Source: Bdellovibrionales bacterium
GTDB lineage: Bacteria > Bdellovibrionota > Bacteriovoracia > Bacteriovoracales > Bacteriovoracaceae
NCBI GenBank assembly: GCA_018646675.1
Contig: JABGUH010000005.1
Location: forward strand, 96,128-160,127
Direction: 5' to 3'
Length of the DNA stretch: 64,000 nucleotides
Below are positions 19,529 to 28,565 of this stretch, in pieces; position 1 is the first letter of the stretch; each line of letters starts with the position of its first letter. A program made the translations under genes and the position numbers. Under the pieces are notes generated by a model. The model saw nothing but the letters and a program-made list of their open reading frames with translations. It was not told the origin of the DNA and made no database searches.

Positions 19529-22500
19529 TTACATTGCACCTTTGGCTTGGGCATGGTGGGCCAGGATCAGTTGGCCGATCTTTTTAGGTGTGATTTTCGC
19601 AAGCTCTGCTGGAGAGATCCTATTTTCAGGTAGATTGGGTAGTTGATCTCCAATTTTCTCACTTAAAACCAGCTCTTTGTTCGCCGCTACTTCATCCACC
19701 TTGGCGACTGGAGTAAAGTGGGGGGTAGTCGTTAACACCTCGGGGTGGTTATTGAGTAGTTGATCAATCTCCAACATAATCGCAGTGAAGCGATCTAACT
19801 CTTTTTTATCAAAACTCTCTGTCGGTTCAATCATCATTCCTAGCGCTTCCGGAAAAGAGACAGTTGGCGCGTGAAGGCCAAAGTCTAAAAATAGTTTTCC
19901 CACCTTGGCAATCGCTATGTTTTTAGGAGTTCCACTTTCCTCAATCTTTTTAAACTCCTGATCTGACAGTGTAATAATAAATTCATGCATCCGTTCAATC
20001 TGCTCTGCACCTCTGGGCAGCGTCGGGTAGCTATCAATTAGTTGTTGATAGAGATAACGGGCAGAGAGGACCGAGATAGCAGACATCTGGCGCACACCCT
20101 CACCTCCTAGTGCCATTAGGTAGCCGTAACCTCGCACCTTGTGGGCAAAATTGCCAAAATGACGATGGAAGCTACCAATACTTTTTTCCGGTTTGACTGG
20201 GCGGTAGAGCTGCAGATCTCGATCAAACTCAATTTGCATACCTGGCAAGTAGGGAGTAAGTCGGGCACTGACCGCAACAATCGCATCTCCTGGGCCGCCT
20301 CCTCCATGGGAGATGGACCAAGTCTTATGAAGATTGTTATGGACGGCATCAACTCCTAGTTTGGACAGATCAACCCAACCGGCGATGGCATTCATATTTG
20401 CCCCATCCATGTAGACCAGACCACCTGCTTGGGAGATTAGACTGCTCATCTCACGAAAATCGCGCTCAAAAATGCCAGAAGTGTTCGGATTGGTAACCAT
20501 GATACCAGCAATGTTTGCTCCATGTTGAGCAACTACTTGTCGTAGTTGGGGCATATCAATCTGCCCATGCTGGTCTGCATTGATAGTGATAATACCGCCC
20601 ACCTGCTTGCCACCTTCGCGATAACTTTCAAAGCCTGCCATAGTGGCAGTCGCCGGATTGGTCCCATGAGCGGAACGAGGTATTAAAATCAGATTACGCT
20701 GACCATCCTCTCCACGATCACGATGGTAGGCTTGAAAAAGTTTTAAGCCGACTAACTCACCTTGGGCACCGGCCACTGGTTGAGTGGTAACTGCTGCTAA
20801 GCCAGTAATTGATTTGAATAGCTCTTGTGTCTGATAGAGGATTTCCAAGGCCCCTTGAGAATCTTTAACTGGTGCGTTGGGGTGTAGATCGGTAAAGCCT
20901 GATAGTGATGCTAAATAGTCATTAACCATTGGGTTGTACTTCATGGTGCAAGAGCCTAATGGATAGATAAAATCATCTGGAGAGACATTTAACTCCCCAA
21001 GCTTGATATAGTACTCTGATAGAGTTTGCAGTGGGAAGGAGGGAAGTTTAACTGCATGTTTACGCAGAAGATTTTCTGTCGGTTGGGGGAGGGGAGTATC
21101 GTAATCATTCAGACTGACCTTGTCAGCACCCTCAAGTTGTTGGCAGTGCTGACTAATCATCTTAAGTAGATTACTACTATCTTGAGGAGAGTTGCGGTCA
21201 GTAAAGCAGACCATCAGATCACCACTGTTACCTGTACGCTCTTTAACCTCTACTCCAGCATAGGGCCCTTGGACCGCCGCTTGTTCAATAAAAGTAGTTA
21301 AATTACCAGGGAGCCGAATTACCAGTTCATTGTAAAATGGTGTATCGGGAAATGCTAGGTTCGCTCCTGGAATCTTAATTAATTTCGAGGCAAAATCCAA
21401 GGCGAGATGGTACCCGTCGGTCGCCGCTTTTGCCATTCCCTCCTCTCCACGGGCCAAGATCGCCGCACCTGCTAAGGTGGCGATAAAGGCCTGGTTAGAG
21501 CAGATGTTAGAGGATGCTCTTTCACGGCGAATATGTTGTTCACGAGTTGAGAGCACCATACAGAGCGCCTGTCGGCCTTGGACATCAACTCCTTTACCGA
21601 CATAGCGTCCAGAGGTAGAGCGGATAGAGTTGCGATCATTTTGGTTATAACGAATACCAAAAATTCCTAAGCCTGGACCACCATAGTTGGGGCCGAGCGC
21701 CAGATGTTGTCCCTCAGCTACAAACATGTTGCAGCCCTCTTCTTGTGTACCATACTCACTCGGAGGTATTAACCCGCCACTACCTAATAAAATCGGGTCA
21801 ATTACGGCAATACTTTTGATCTTAAACTCCAAGGCCAGATCGGTCAGAGTGTGAACATCTTCAAGGTTACCGAGGGAGTTTACCTGAGGAAAGGCGATTG
21901 CTGCTAGTTCACTCTGGTGCTCCTCAACCAGCTCTCGGGCCTGCTGGTAAGAGACTACCCCTCGCTCCTTATCCATTGGAATGGTAATAATTTTTATCTT
22001 TCGATCAAAGGCTAGAGTGTGTAGCACCTCTAGATCATTTGGATAGAGGGTCTCACAGACTAAAACACTCTCTCTTCCTCGCATCATCTTAGTCGCACTG
22101 GCCAGTGCTTCAAATAGTGCGGTCGAGCGGTCATAAAGTGAGGCATTGACCGCTTCAAAACCGGTTAGAGTTGAGATTAGTGATGAGTAGAGCCAGAGGC
22201 TCATCAAAGTACCCTGACTGCGTTCTGGCTGATAGGGGGTATAGGCGGTAGAGAGTCCTCGATTGTTAGCGACTTCTCCTACCAATTCGGGAATTTTATA
22301 GTGAGGCAGACCATTTCCCAACAGTGATCGTTTAATATGATTCTTGCTTGATAGTTGGGTGATATGATCAATCAGCGGCCCATACTCTAAGGCCAAAGGT
22401 AGTTGATCGAAATCTGAAAACTTAAGATCTGCAGGAATGTGTTCAAATAGCTCTTCAACTCGACCAAGAGAGATGGTTGAGAGCATCTCTTTTATCTCAT

Positions 22501-22606
22501 CATCGGTTAAGGAGAGGTAGTATTTATTAAGCTCACGTTTGTGTTTGGTAGGATCAAATGGTAGTTTAGCTAAAAGGTCGCTGCTTATTTTTGTCGATGT
22601 TTTCAT
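19529..22606 (-). CDS. gcvP: Glycine dehydrogenase (decarboxylating), single-chain P protein
   Basis: 1025 residues. The P protein decarboxylates glycine and loads the aminomethyl group onto lipoyl-GcvH. The first ~470 residues match the GcvPA type (LLGNGLPHYKIPELVGEVANNRG..., YTPYQPERSQGTL). The rest matches GcvPB with the PLP lysine in DAVHNNLHKTWSISHGGGGPG and the LGSCTMKYNP motif. So it looks like a joined PA-PB pair and differs from the slightly shorter E. coli-type chain in its start. GcvT and GcvH are not nearby. It consumes the glycine made by Tdh-Kbl. Divergent from the RsmJ-like gene with 15 bases between starts, leaving no room for a glycine riboswitch. Confidence 0.95.
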   Translation of the reverse strand: MKTSTKISSDLLAKLPFDPTKHKRELNKYYLSLTDDEIKEMLSTISLGRVEELFEHIPADLKFSDFDQLPLALEYGPLIDHITQLSSKNHIKRSLLGNGLPHYKIPELVGEVANNRGLSTAYTPYQPERSQGTLMSLWLYSSLISTLTGFEAVNASLYDRSTALFEALASATKMMRGRESVLVCETLYPNDLEVLHTLAFDRKIKIITIPMDKERGVVSYQQARELVEEHQSELAAIAFPQVNSLGNLEDVHTLTDLALEFKIKSIAVIDPILLGSGGLIPPSEYGTQEEGCNMFVAEGQHLALGPNYGGPGLGIFGIRYNQNDRNSIRSTSGRYVGKGVDVQGRQALCMVLSTREQHIRRERASSNICSNQAFIATLAGAAILARGEEGMAKAATDGYHLALDFASKLIKIPGANLAFPDTPFYNELVIRLPGNLTTFIEQAAVQGPYAGVEVKERTGNSGDLMVCFTDRNSPQDSSNLLKMISQHCQQLEGADKVSLNDYDTPLPQPTENLLRKHAVKLPSFPLQTLSEYYIKLGELNVSPDDFIYPLGSCTMKYNPMVNDYLASLSGFTDLHPNAPVKDSQGALEILYQTQELFKSITGLAAVTTQPVAGAQGELVGLKLFQAYHRDRGEDGQRNLILIPRSAHGTNPATATMAGFESYREGGKQVGGIITINADQHGQIDMPQLRQVVAQHGANIAGIMVTNPNTSGIFERDFREMSSLISQAGGLVYMDGANMNAIAGWVDLSKLGVDAVHNNLHKTWSISHGGGGPGDAIVAVSARLTPYLPGMQIEFDRDLQLYRPVKPEKSIGSFHRHFGNFAHKVRGYGYLMALGGEGVRQMSAISVLSARYLYQQLIDSYPTLPRGAEQIERMHEFIITLSDQEFKKIEESGTPKNIAIAKVGKLFLDFGLHAPTVSFPEALGMMIEPTESFDKKELDRFTAIMLEIDQLLNNHPEVLTTTPHFTPVAKVDEVAANKELVLSEKIGDQLPNLPENRISPAELAKITPKKIGQLILAHHAQAKGAM

Positions 22607-22621
22607 AGCGAGAGTACTATC

Positions 22622-23464
22622 ATGAGCGGGTTAAACTCCACAAGTGTCACAGATGTTAAGTCGTCGATTTTTTTCTACCATCCAGCCGGGGAGCTCCCTC
22701 CGCTTACTATCTCTAATTTAATGCAACGATACAGCGTGCCATTTAAACACTCTATTCCTTTAGATTGGTCTATCTACTACCAACTGATTGATGGGCAACT
22801 AAAATTGGTGGTTAATGGGACACCGTTAGGAGAGAGGGCGATTGCGCCTATCTCGATCGATCTTATCTCTATGCTTAAATACCACCTGCGTCAAAATTAC
22901 TCCATTAAGCGCGAGCCATTTTTTAAGGCACTGGGCCTAAGTGGTAATGAGAGGATTTCAGTAGTTGATGCCACCTGTGGCATGGCCCAAGACAGTATGT
23001 TGATCCTATCAGTCGGCGCAATCGTAACATCCTATGAACGGTCTAACATACTGATTCCATTGATATTGGATGGGGTTGAGCGGATGAGAAATGGACTTTC
23101 GCAGGAGGTCGGATCAGAGCGAGCAGCCTCTATTTTGGAGCGGTTTCAATTTTGTCCTGCTGATCTTTTCCAGATGAGCAGTAACAGTCAGGTGGGTCAA
23201 TTAGAACGTCCACAGGTGATCTATCTTGATCCCATGTATAGTTCCCAATCGGGTCGTCATAAAGCGCAGTCTAATATTAGAATGCGCCTTTTACAGCAGA
23301 TATTGGCACCACAGGACGATGAGAATCAACTTTTGGTATGGGCACAACGCTACGCTCTTAAGCGAGTGGTCGTAAAGCGAGCGTTGCGAGCCGATCCTTT
23401 AGGTGGGGTTACACCCCACCACACCCATTGTGGCAAGAGTACACGCTATGATGTTTACTGTTGA
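22622..23464 (+). CDS. RsmJ-like SAM-dependent rRNA methyltransferase
   Basis: 280 residues. RsmJ makes N2-methylguanosine 1516 in 16S rRNA. The SAM-binding motif VVDATCGMAQDSMLILSVG, the acidic YERSN and the catalytic YLDPMYSSQSGRHKAQS follow the RsmJ plan (family: DATAGLGRDAFVLAS, YLDPMFP). The first ~75 residues are divergent. The gene is divergent from gcvP with almost no intergenic space, and the ribosome-binding site is weak. Specificity at G1516 is inferred. Confidence 0.7.
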   Translation: MSGLNSTSVTDVKSSIFFYHPAGELPPLTISNLMQRYSVPFKHSIPLDWSIYYQLIDGQLKLVVNGTPLGERAIAPISIDLISMLKYHLRQNYSIKREPFFKALGLSGNERISVVDATCGMAQDSMLILSVGAIVTSYERSNILIPLILDGVERMRNGLSQEVGSERAASILERFQFCPADLFQMSSNSQVGQLERPQVIYLDPMYSSQSGRHKAQSNIRMRLLQQILAPQDDENQLLVWAQRYALKRVVVKRALRADPLGGVTPHHTHCGKSTRYDVYC

Positions 23465-23526
23465 TTAAAAGATGGTTATGATCCTCATGCAATTTTTATT
23501 ATTTTTCTCGGTGTAAGGAGTTGATT

Positions 23527-24537
23527 ATGGCGGTTTCATATCATGATTTAGGACTGGTTAATACTAAGAAGATGTTTGAGCATGCAGTGGCCGGAGGCTA
23601 TGCCATTCCTGCTTATAACTTTAACAATATGGAGCAACTTCAAGCGATCGTTAATGGATGTGCTGAGTCTGACTCTCCTTTTATTCTACAAGTTTCCAGT
23701 GGTGCTCGTAAGTACGCCAATCAGACCCTCTTGACCTATATGGCCCAAGGGGCGGCAAAACTACTGACAGAAATTAATCCTCATCTGAAGTTTGCACTTC
23801 ACCTTGATCATGGTGACACTTATGAACTCTGTGTTAGCTGTATTGAGTCTGGCTTCTCATCAGTTATGATTGATGGTTCACACCATGATTTTGATACTAA
23901 TATTGAGTTGACCAAAAAAGTAGTTGAGTATGCCCATGCTCATGATGTTGTAGTTGAAGGGGAGTTGGGAGTGCTGGCCGGAATCGAAGATGATGTAGTG
24001 GCAGAAAAATCTACCTATACTCAGCCGGAAGAGGTGGAAGAGTTTGTTCAGCGTACAGGGGTTGACTCACTGGCAATATCGATTGGCACTAGCCATGGCG
24101 CAAACAAATTTTCTCCAGATCAGTGTACTAAAGATGAAAATGGGGTGTTGATTCCACCTCCACTACGTTTTGATATTTTAGAGGAGATTGAGAAGCGAAT
24201 TCCCGGCTTTCCCATTGTATTGCATGGATCATCTTCTGTCGTACCAAGGTATGTTGATATGATTAATAGCAATGGTGGTGCAATGAAAGATGCGGTTGGG
24301 ATTCCTGCCGAGCAGTTACGTCGAGCAGCCAAATCCTCTGTTTGTAAGGTTAATATTGACTCTGATGGCCGCTTGGCAGTTACGGCGGTAATTCGTAAAG
24401 TATTTAACGAAAGTCCAGAGCAGTTTGATCCTAGAAAGTATCTCGGCCCGGCCCGAGATGAGCTTACCAAGATGATTATAGATAAGAATAAAGAAGTATT
24501 AGGGAGTGCAGGTAGAGGTATTGAAATTTTTGCGTAA
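23527..24537 (+). CDS. fba: Fructose-bisphosphate aldolase, class II
   Basis: 336 residues. Zinc-dependent cleavage of fructose 1,6-bisphosphate in glycolysis. Zinc ligands are visible in LHLDHGDTYE, EGELGVLAG and LHGSSSV; SVMIDGSHHDFDTNIELT and NIDSDGRLAVT bind substrate phosphate. Length and insertion pattern fit class IIB. AAGGAG before ATG 23527 excludes the in-frame TTG two codons upstream. A cytochrome c gene follows 38 bases downstream. Confidence 0.94.
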   Translation: MAVSYHDLGLVNTKKMFEHAVAGGYAIPAYNFNNMEQLQAIVNGCAESDSPFILQVSSGARKYANQTLLTYMAQGAAKLLTEINPHLKFALHLDHGDTYELCVSCIESGFSSVMIDGSHHDFDTNIELTKKVVEYAHAHDVVVEGELGVLAGIEDDVVAEKSTYTQPEEVEEFVQRTGVDSLAISIGTSHGANKFSPDQCTKDENGVLIPPPLRFDILEEIEKRIPGFPIVLHGSSSVVPRYVDMINSNGGAMKDAVGIPAEQLRRAAKSSVCKVNIDSDGRLAVTAVIRKVFNESPEQFDPRKYLGPARDELTKMIIDKNKEVLGSAGRGIEIFA

Positions 24538-24575
24538 ACTCTTCAACCGATAAATTTGATCAGGAGCTATTAGTT

Positions 24576-24923
24576 ATGAGTAGAGGATTTGTTACTTTTG
24601 TTGTTGTAGGACTATTTATAGTTATCACCCTTCCCAAGGTATATGCTTTTAATGCAGAGACTACCTTTAATGGGGTTTGCGCTGCTTGCCACTCCATTGG
24701 ACAGGGAAAAAGAGTGGGACCAGATTTAAAAGGTGTGACCAAAAGACGTCAGCAGGATTGGTTGATTAAATTTATCAAAGATCCTATGGGGATGGTAGCA
24801 AGTGATCCCGTTGCGAAGAAGCTTTTTGATGAGTATAACAAGATACCCATGCCACCTCAGCCGACACTAAAGGACGGTGATATTAAAGCCATTTTGGATT
24901 ATATCAAGAAGAAGTCCAAGTAG
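24576..24923 (+). CDS. Periplasmic class I c-type cytochrome
   Basis: 115 residues. A signal peptide ends near residue 24 (KVYA|FNA), followed by one haem-binding CAACH at 35-39. The probable distal methionine lies in KIPMPPQPTLKDGDIKAILDYI, the usual arrangement of small soluble cytochromes c. KRVGPDLKGV after the haem site fits the c-551/c-552 type. It likely carries electrons to a terminal oxidase. CAGGAG precedes ATG 24576. A hairpin follows the stop. Confidence 0.9.
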   Translation: MSRGFVTFVVVGLFIVITLPKVYAFNAETTFNGVCAACHSIGQGKRVGPDLKGVTKRRQQDWLIKFIKDPMGMVASDPVAKKLFDEYNKIPMPPQPTLKDGDIKAILDYIKKKSK

Positions 24924-24950
24924 TCTATTTCATACAGGACTTCTCGGTTA

Positions 24951-24996
24951 CCTTCCCTTCTCAAGTAATTATTGATAAGGGAGGGGATTATTCTTC
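24951..24996 (+). terminator. Terminator after cytochrome c gene
   Basis: CCTTCCCTT (24951-24959) pairs with AAGGGAGGG (24977-24985, one mismatch) across a 17-base loop, followed by a T-rich stretch (ATTATTCTT). 27 bases after the stop. Confidence 0.5.
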
Positions 24997-25093
24997 CTGC
25001 TCTATTTTCGTAACTATTTTTCATGATTTAGGGTAAAATGCTAGGTAACATTTGGTTTATATAATATGTAGCAATTCAGGAAATTAGTGGGAT

Positions 25094-26077
25094 ATGAGCG
25101 ACAAGCAGCCAGACGACTCGACAGCAACACAAGAGTACATTGATATCAGTTTGATGATATTGAAGCGCTTCTCCGGCCGTTTGGTTTTCGATGTCTTTAT
25201 CAGACGTAGTGCTACCCACTATACTAAAGTATTTCAAAAAGGTGATACTGTTTGCTGGAATAGAGTGGAGACCTATCGAGAGAAGGGGTTACGTCACTTC
25301 TGTCTGTTGGCGGAGGATTTTGATAAGTACACCATAATGGTGAAATATCTAGGACGTACGATTGCACAATCTTCGGGTAAATTTTCTGCAGCCGAAACTG
25401 TTGTTGTCTTAAAAGAGACAGTCAACAGTACTATTCAGGATATTGTGGATAGTGGTGAGATCAGTGAGCAGTCTGTCGAGAGCGCCGCAAATATAGTTAC
25501 TGTCTGTGTTGATAACCTCTCCAGAGATACCGAGGTATTATTTCGATTAATCAAGGCAATGGGCGAGAAGGGCTATCTACAAAAACACTCTATTTCCACT
25601 AGTATCTTTTCCATTCTATTAGCAAAGGCATCTGGGATTAATAGTGCCCCCTTACTACAAAAGATTGCTCTTGGTGGTTTCTTACATGATATTGGAATCA
25701 GTCAGTTATCTTTTATGCCTTATGAAAAAGAGAATTTTACAGACAAAGAGAATGAGGAGATGGAGCGTCATCCTATCTTTGGCCGCGAGATGTTGGAAGG
25801 GGTCAAAGGAATTAGCAATGATGTTTTAGAGATCGTTTTACAGCATCATGAAAAGGCGGATGGTAGTGGATACCCCAATGGAAATAAGCTCTCCTTTCCA
25901 CCGGCCCAGATTGTAGCGCTGGCCAATGAGTTCTCGGCCCTCTCTTTGCGGCACCCGGGGCGAGATCCGATGAAGCCAAAGGATATTTTTGAAGCGTTTC
26001 GTGGGCGCAGTCAAGAGTACAATGAGACACTTCTAGATCACTTTGAAAATCTTATTCGGCCTAATCGCAACCGGTAA
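25094..26077 (+). CDS. HD-GYP-type phosphodiesterase
   Basis: 327 residues. The N-terminal ~95 residues form a small alpha/beta domain (RLVFDVFIRRSATHYTKVFQKGD), then a helical linker. The HD-GYP domain has FLHDIGISQLSF, the ERHPIFGREML helix and HHEKADGSGYPNG. The HD pair, HH and GSGYP motifs are intact, so it may hydrolyse cyclic di-GMP. There is no receiver or membrane domain. The next gene starts within about 30 bases and is a paralogue. Confidence 0.82.
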   Translation: MSDKQPDDSTATQEYIDISLMILKRFSGRLVFDVFIRRSATHYTKVFQKGDTVCWNRVETYREKGLRHFCLLAEDFDKYTIMVKYLGRTIAQSSGKFSAAETVVVLKETVNSTIQDIVDSGEISEQSVESAANIVTVCVDNLSRDTEVLFRLIKAMGEKGYLQKHSISTSIFSILLAKASGINSAPLLQKIALGGFLHDIGISQLSFMPYEKENFTDKENEEMERHPIFGREMLEGVKGISNDVLEIVLQHHEKADGSGYPNGNKLSFPPAQIVALANEFSALSLRHPGRDPMKPKDIFEAFRGRSQEYNETLLDHFENLIRPNRNR

Positions 26078-26107
26078 TTGGGGGTAACTTTTTTGAGTAA
26101 GGCAAGT

Positions 26108-26881
26108 ATGGCAAACTTTACAGTGAATGGATGTTGGCTAGAAGAGCCTGTGATAAAGTTTGCATCTTCTGGCGATGTTAAAGGAACGGTCTCCCAATTA
26201 AAGGAAGAGCTTGGCCAGATTGTTGTCGATCTAGATAGAAGTACAACATACCATTTAAAGAAGTCTCAACTGTTGAAGCCAGTTGGTATTGTACGGAAGG
26301 TGTTAGACGATATCGCTGCCCACCCATCAACTCTATTTGCGACTGTTCAATCCTTTTATACCCATCAGACCAGCATGCTAATAAGTTCATTGGAAGCGGC
26401 ACTATTATCTGCTCTATTGACCGAGACAATTGGAGAGAAGTCAAAAGAGTCTTTGCAAATTGTAGCAATGGGGGGGCTATTACATGAGATTGGGATAGCA
26501 CAGCTAACCTTTGATCCCTTTGCAGATGTTAAAGTGTTTAATGGTGAGCAGCGTGTTGAGTTTATGCAGCACCCTATATCGGGATATAATATTCTACGTA
26601 ATCTTCCTGGTATTTCCCCAGAGGCACTTTTAATCGTTTTACAGCACCATGAGTGGACAAATGGCCACGGATTTCCCTATATGTTAAAGAATATCTACCC
26701 CTTGGCAAAGATCGTCTCTATCGTAGCAGAGTTTGTCTATCGCACTCATACTCACCTTGCCCACCCTGGGTTTAAGGCTGATGATGCTATTTCAATGGTT
26801 TGTAGCGACACAGGAAAATTTAGCCCTGAGCTATCATTAACTCTAAAAAAACTTATTCTTGGAGCAGAGAAAGGGACTTAG
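26108..26881 (+). CDS. Degenerate HD-GYP-like protein
   Basis: 257 residues from ATG 26108 (TTG 26093, with GGGGG eight bases before it, is an alternative; the frame opens right after the previous stop). Organisation copies the preceding protein, but the HD pair reads LLHEIGIAQLTF (HE for HD) and the GYP motif reads HHEWTNGHGFPY (GFP for GYP). Loss of the metal-binding Asp suggests it no longer hydrolyses cyclic di-GMP and acts as a regulator or partner of its neighbour. Probably co-transcribed with it. Confidence 0.65.
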   Translation: MANFTVNGCWLEEPVIKFASSGDVKGTVSQLKEELGQIVVDLDRSTTYHLKKSQLLKPVGIVRKVLDDIAAHPSTLFATVQSFYTHQTSMLISSLEAALLSALLTETIGEKSKESLQIVAMGGLLHEIGIAQLTFDPFADVKVFNGEQRVEFMQHPISGYNILRNLPGISPEALLIVLQHHEWTNGHGFPYMLKNIYPLAKIVSIVAEFVYRTHTHLAHPGFKADDAISMVCSDTGKFSPELSLTLKKLILGAEKGT

Positions 26882-27008
26882 CTTACGGCGCGCTAAGTCA
26901 TTAATCTCTCTTTCTCCTGGCCCTCATATATGAATTGTATCATTACTGGCATGATCGCTAGTTTTATGGTCTATTTTAATGATGAATTACCTACTGTTTG
27001 AGATAAGG

Positions 27009-28565
27009 ATGTCTATGTTGATGAGAGCTGCTGGCCATATTCTACTTTATATTACTTTTATCTCTTTATTGCCGCTAAATGCTGTCGCTGCAGTTCCCGG
27101 GAACGTTTGGCAGGATTTTTATACCGATGACGAGGCGTATCATCGATTAGTTGATGAACCTGGAGAGAGGACAGATGAAGAGCTTCCCAGCGAAGCACTT
27201 TTAAAGTCTGATATTGATTTTTTTAAGCAGCAGTTACAGCAGCTTTTTTCCATGAGAATTGAGCTGATTAATCTAACTGACCAGTTAAGAATCAAAATTG
27301 AACAACATCAGCCATTTTCTAGCCGCGAGCTTCAAGAGCTAAATCGTCAATTTACTCTGCGTTTGGCAATACGTAATGATTTTATCAGTCTGATTGATCG
27401 TTATATCCCATTTATTCGTAGTGATGATTTGGAGTCAACATTTAGACATAAGGGAATCTCTTTTGCTTTGGCCCTAAATCTTGCCTTGATCGACGATCAT
27501 GATACCGTGTTACGATTTTTTGAAAAAGAAGCCCGCCTTCGCAAAATACTGAATGAGGATGATCCAAGTAACAGTCGGGAGCCTCACCAACTCTGGAAAA
27601 GCTTGAAGAAGTTTCATAAGTTGAAATATCTGTTCGCCAAAGTACAGGGAATTAAGATCTTCAATAAGTATTACGATCAGTTTCGTAGCGAACTAGAAGG
27701 AGATTTAGATTTTAACTTTATTGCAAAGATTATTATTGGTAGTGAGACTTATAAAGAATATATATCACACCCCAACAATGGCTATTGGCAGGAACTTTTC
27801 CGGCACTTTGCCACGATTTATTGGCATCGCCGTTTAGCTTCTGAAGATCAGGCGCGACGAGCACTTGGTGCGCTCTCGTCTACAGCAAGTGAGATGTTCA
27901 GTACGGTGGTCGGACAGGTAGGTTGGCGTCGTGGTATGCTCGATGGTGATCTAGAGCTAGAACAGTCCCTGACCGCTATATTAGAGCCCCTAGATATCAT
28001 AACAGAGAAGACACCATTCAGACTTACCGATAGCTTTATTCCAGGCTTTTGGGGACACAATGCGCTCTGGCTAGGTAGCAAAGAGCAGTTAGTGGAACTG
28101 GGCCTATGGGCCCATCCAGCAGTCACCCCACACCATACGTTGATTGAACAGGGATATGGCATCATTGAAGCAATACGAAAAGGGGTGATGCTCTCAACGA
28201 TAGAGTTATTTACCAATGTGGACTCATTAGGTGTTTTGCGTAAGGGAGAGATCACTTCTGGAGAGTTACGCCGGGGAATTATTAATGCTTTTAATCATTT
28301 AGGAAAGCCATATGATTTTTCCTATGACATTGAGACCTCAGATGCCTTGATCTGTTCGGAGTTGATCTACCTGACCTTTGAACGGATATTCTGGCCGACT
28401 CGTTACTATCTTGGGCGTTGGACTTTGCTGCCTGATGATGTGGTTTCAAGAACTTTAGATAGTGGACCACTTAGTGTTGAGCTGCTCTACCTAGATGGAG
28501 AGCAGATTGAGAGTAATCTAGTCGTAGGTGAGATGGCCCGCCTGATGGAGAGTTACCAGCGATAG
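27009..28565 (+). CDS. Exported YiiX/C92-like cysteine peptidase or amidase
   Basis: 518 residues from ATG 27009 (ATGs at 27015 and 27021 are equally possible). A signal peptide runs to about LPLNAVAA. The middle is helical with no recognised motif. The C-terminal third fits a permuted papain-like fold (YiiX/YaeF, NlpC/P60 superfamily): the histidine block GFWGHNALWLGSKEQL comes before the Cys block ETSDALICSELIYLTFERI. Such enzymes act on peptidoglycan peptides or lipids. The 3' end overlaps the convergent barrel gene by 13 bases. Confidence 0.7.
   Translation: MSMLMRAAGHILLYITFISLLPLNAVAAVPGNVWQDFYTDDEAYHRLVDEPGERTDEELPSEALLKSDIDFFKQQLQQLFSMRIELINLTDQLRIKIEQHQPFSSRELQELNRQFTLRLAIRNDFISLIDRYIPFIRSDDLESTFRHKGISFALALNLALIDDHDTVLRFFEKEARLRKILNEDDPSNSREPHQLWKSLKKFHKLKYLFAKVQGIKIFNKYYDQFRSELEGDLDFNFIAKIIIGSETYKEYISHPNNGYWQELFRHFATIYWHRRLASEDQARRALGALSSTASEMFSTVVGQVGWRRGMLDGDLELEQSLTAILEPLDIITEKTPFRLTDSFIPGFWGHNALWLGSKEQLVELGLWAHPAVTPHHTLIEQGYGIIEAIRKGVMLSTIELFTNVDSLGVLRKGEITSGELRRGIINAFNHLGKPYDFSYDIETSDALICSELIYLTFERIFWPTRYYLGRWTLLPDDVVSRTLDSGPLSVELLYLDGEQIESNLVVGEMARLMESYQR

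Noticed and set aside
22606..22622. Glycine riboswitch before gcvP
   Set aside because: The divergent gap is only 15 bases; no room for an aptamer.
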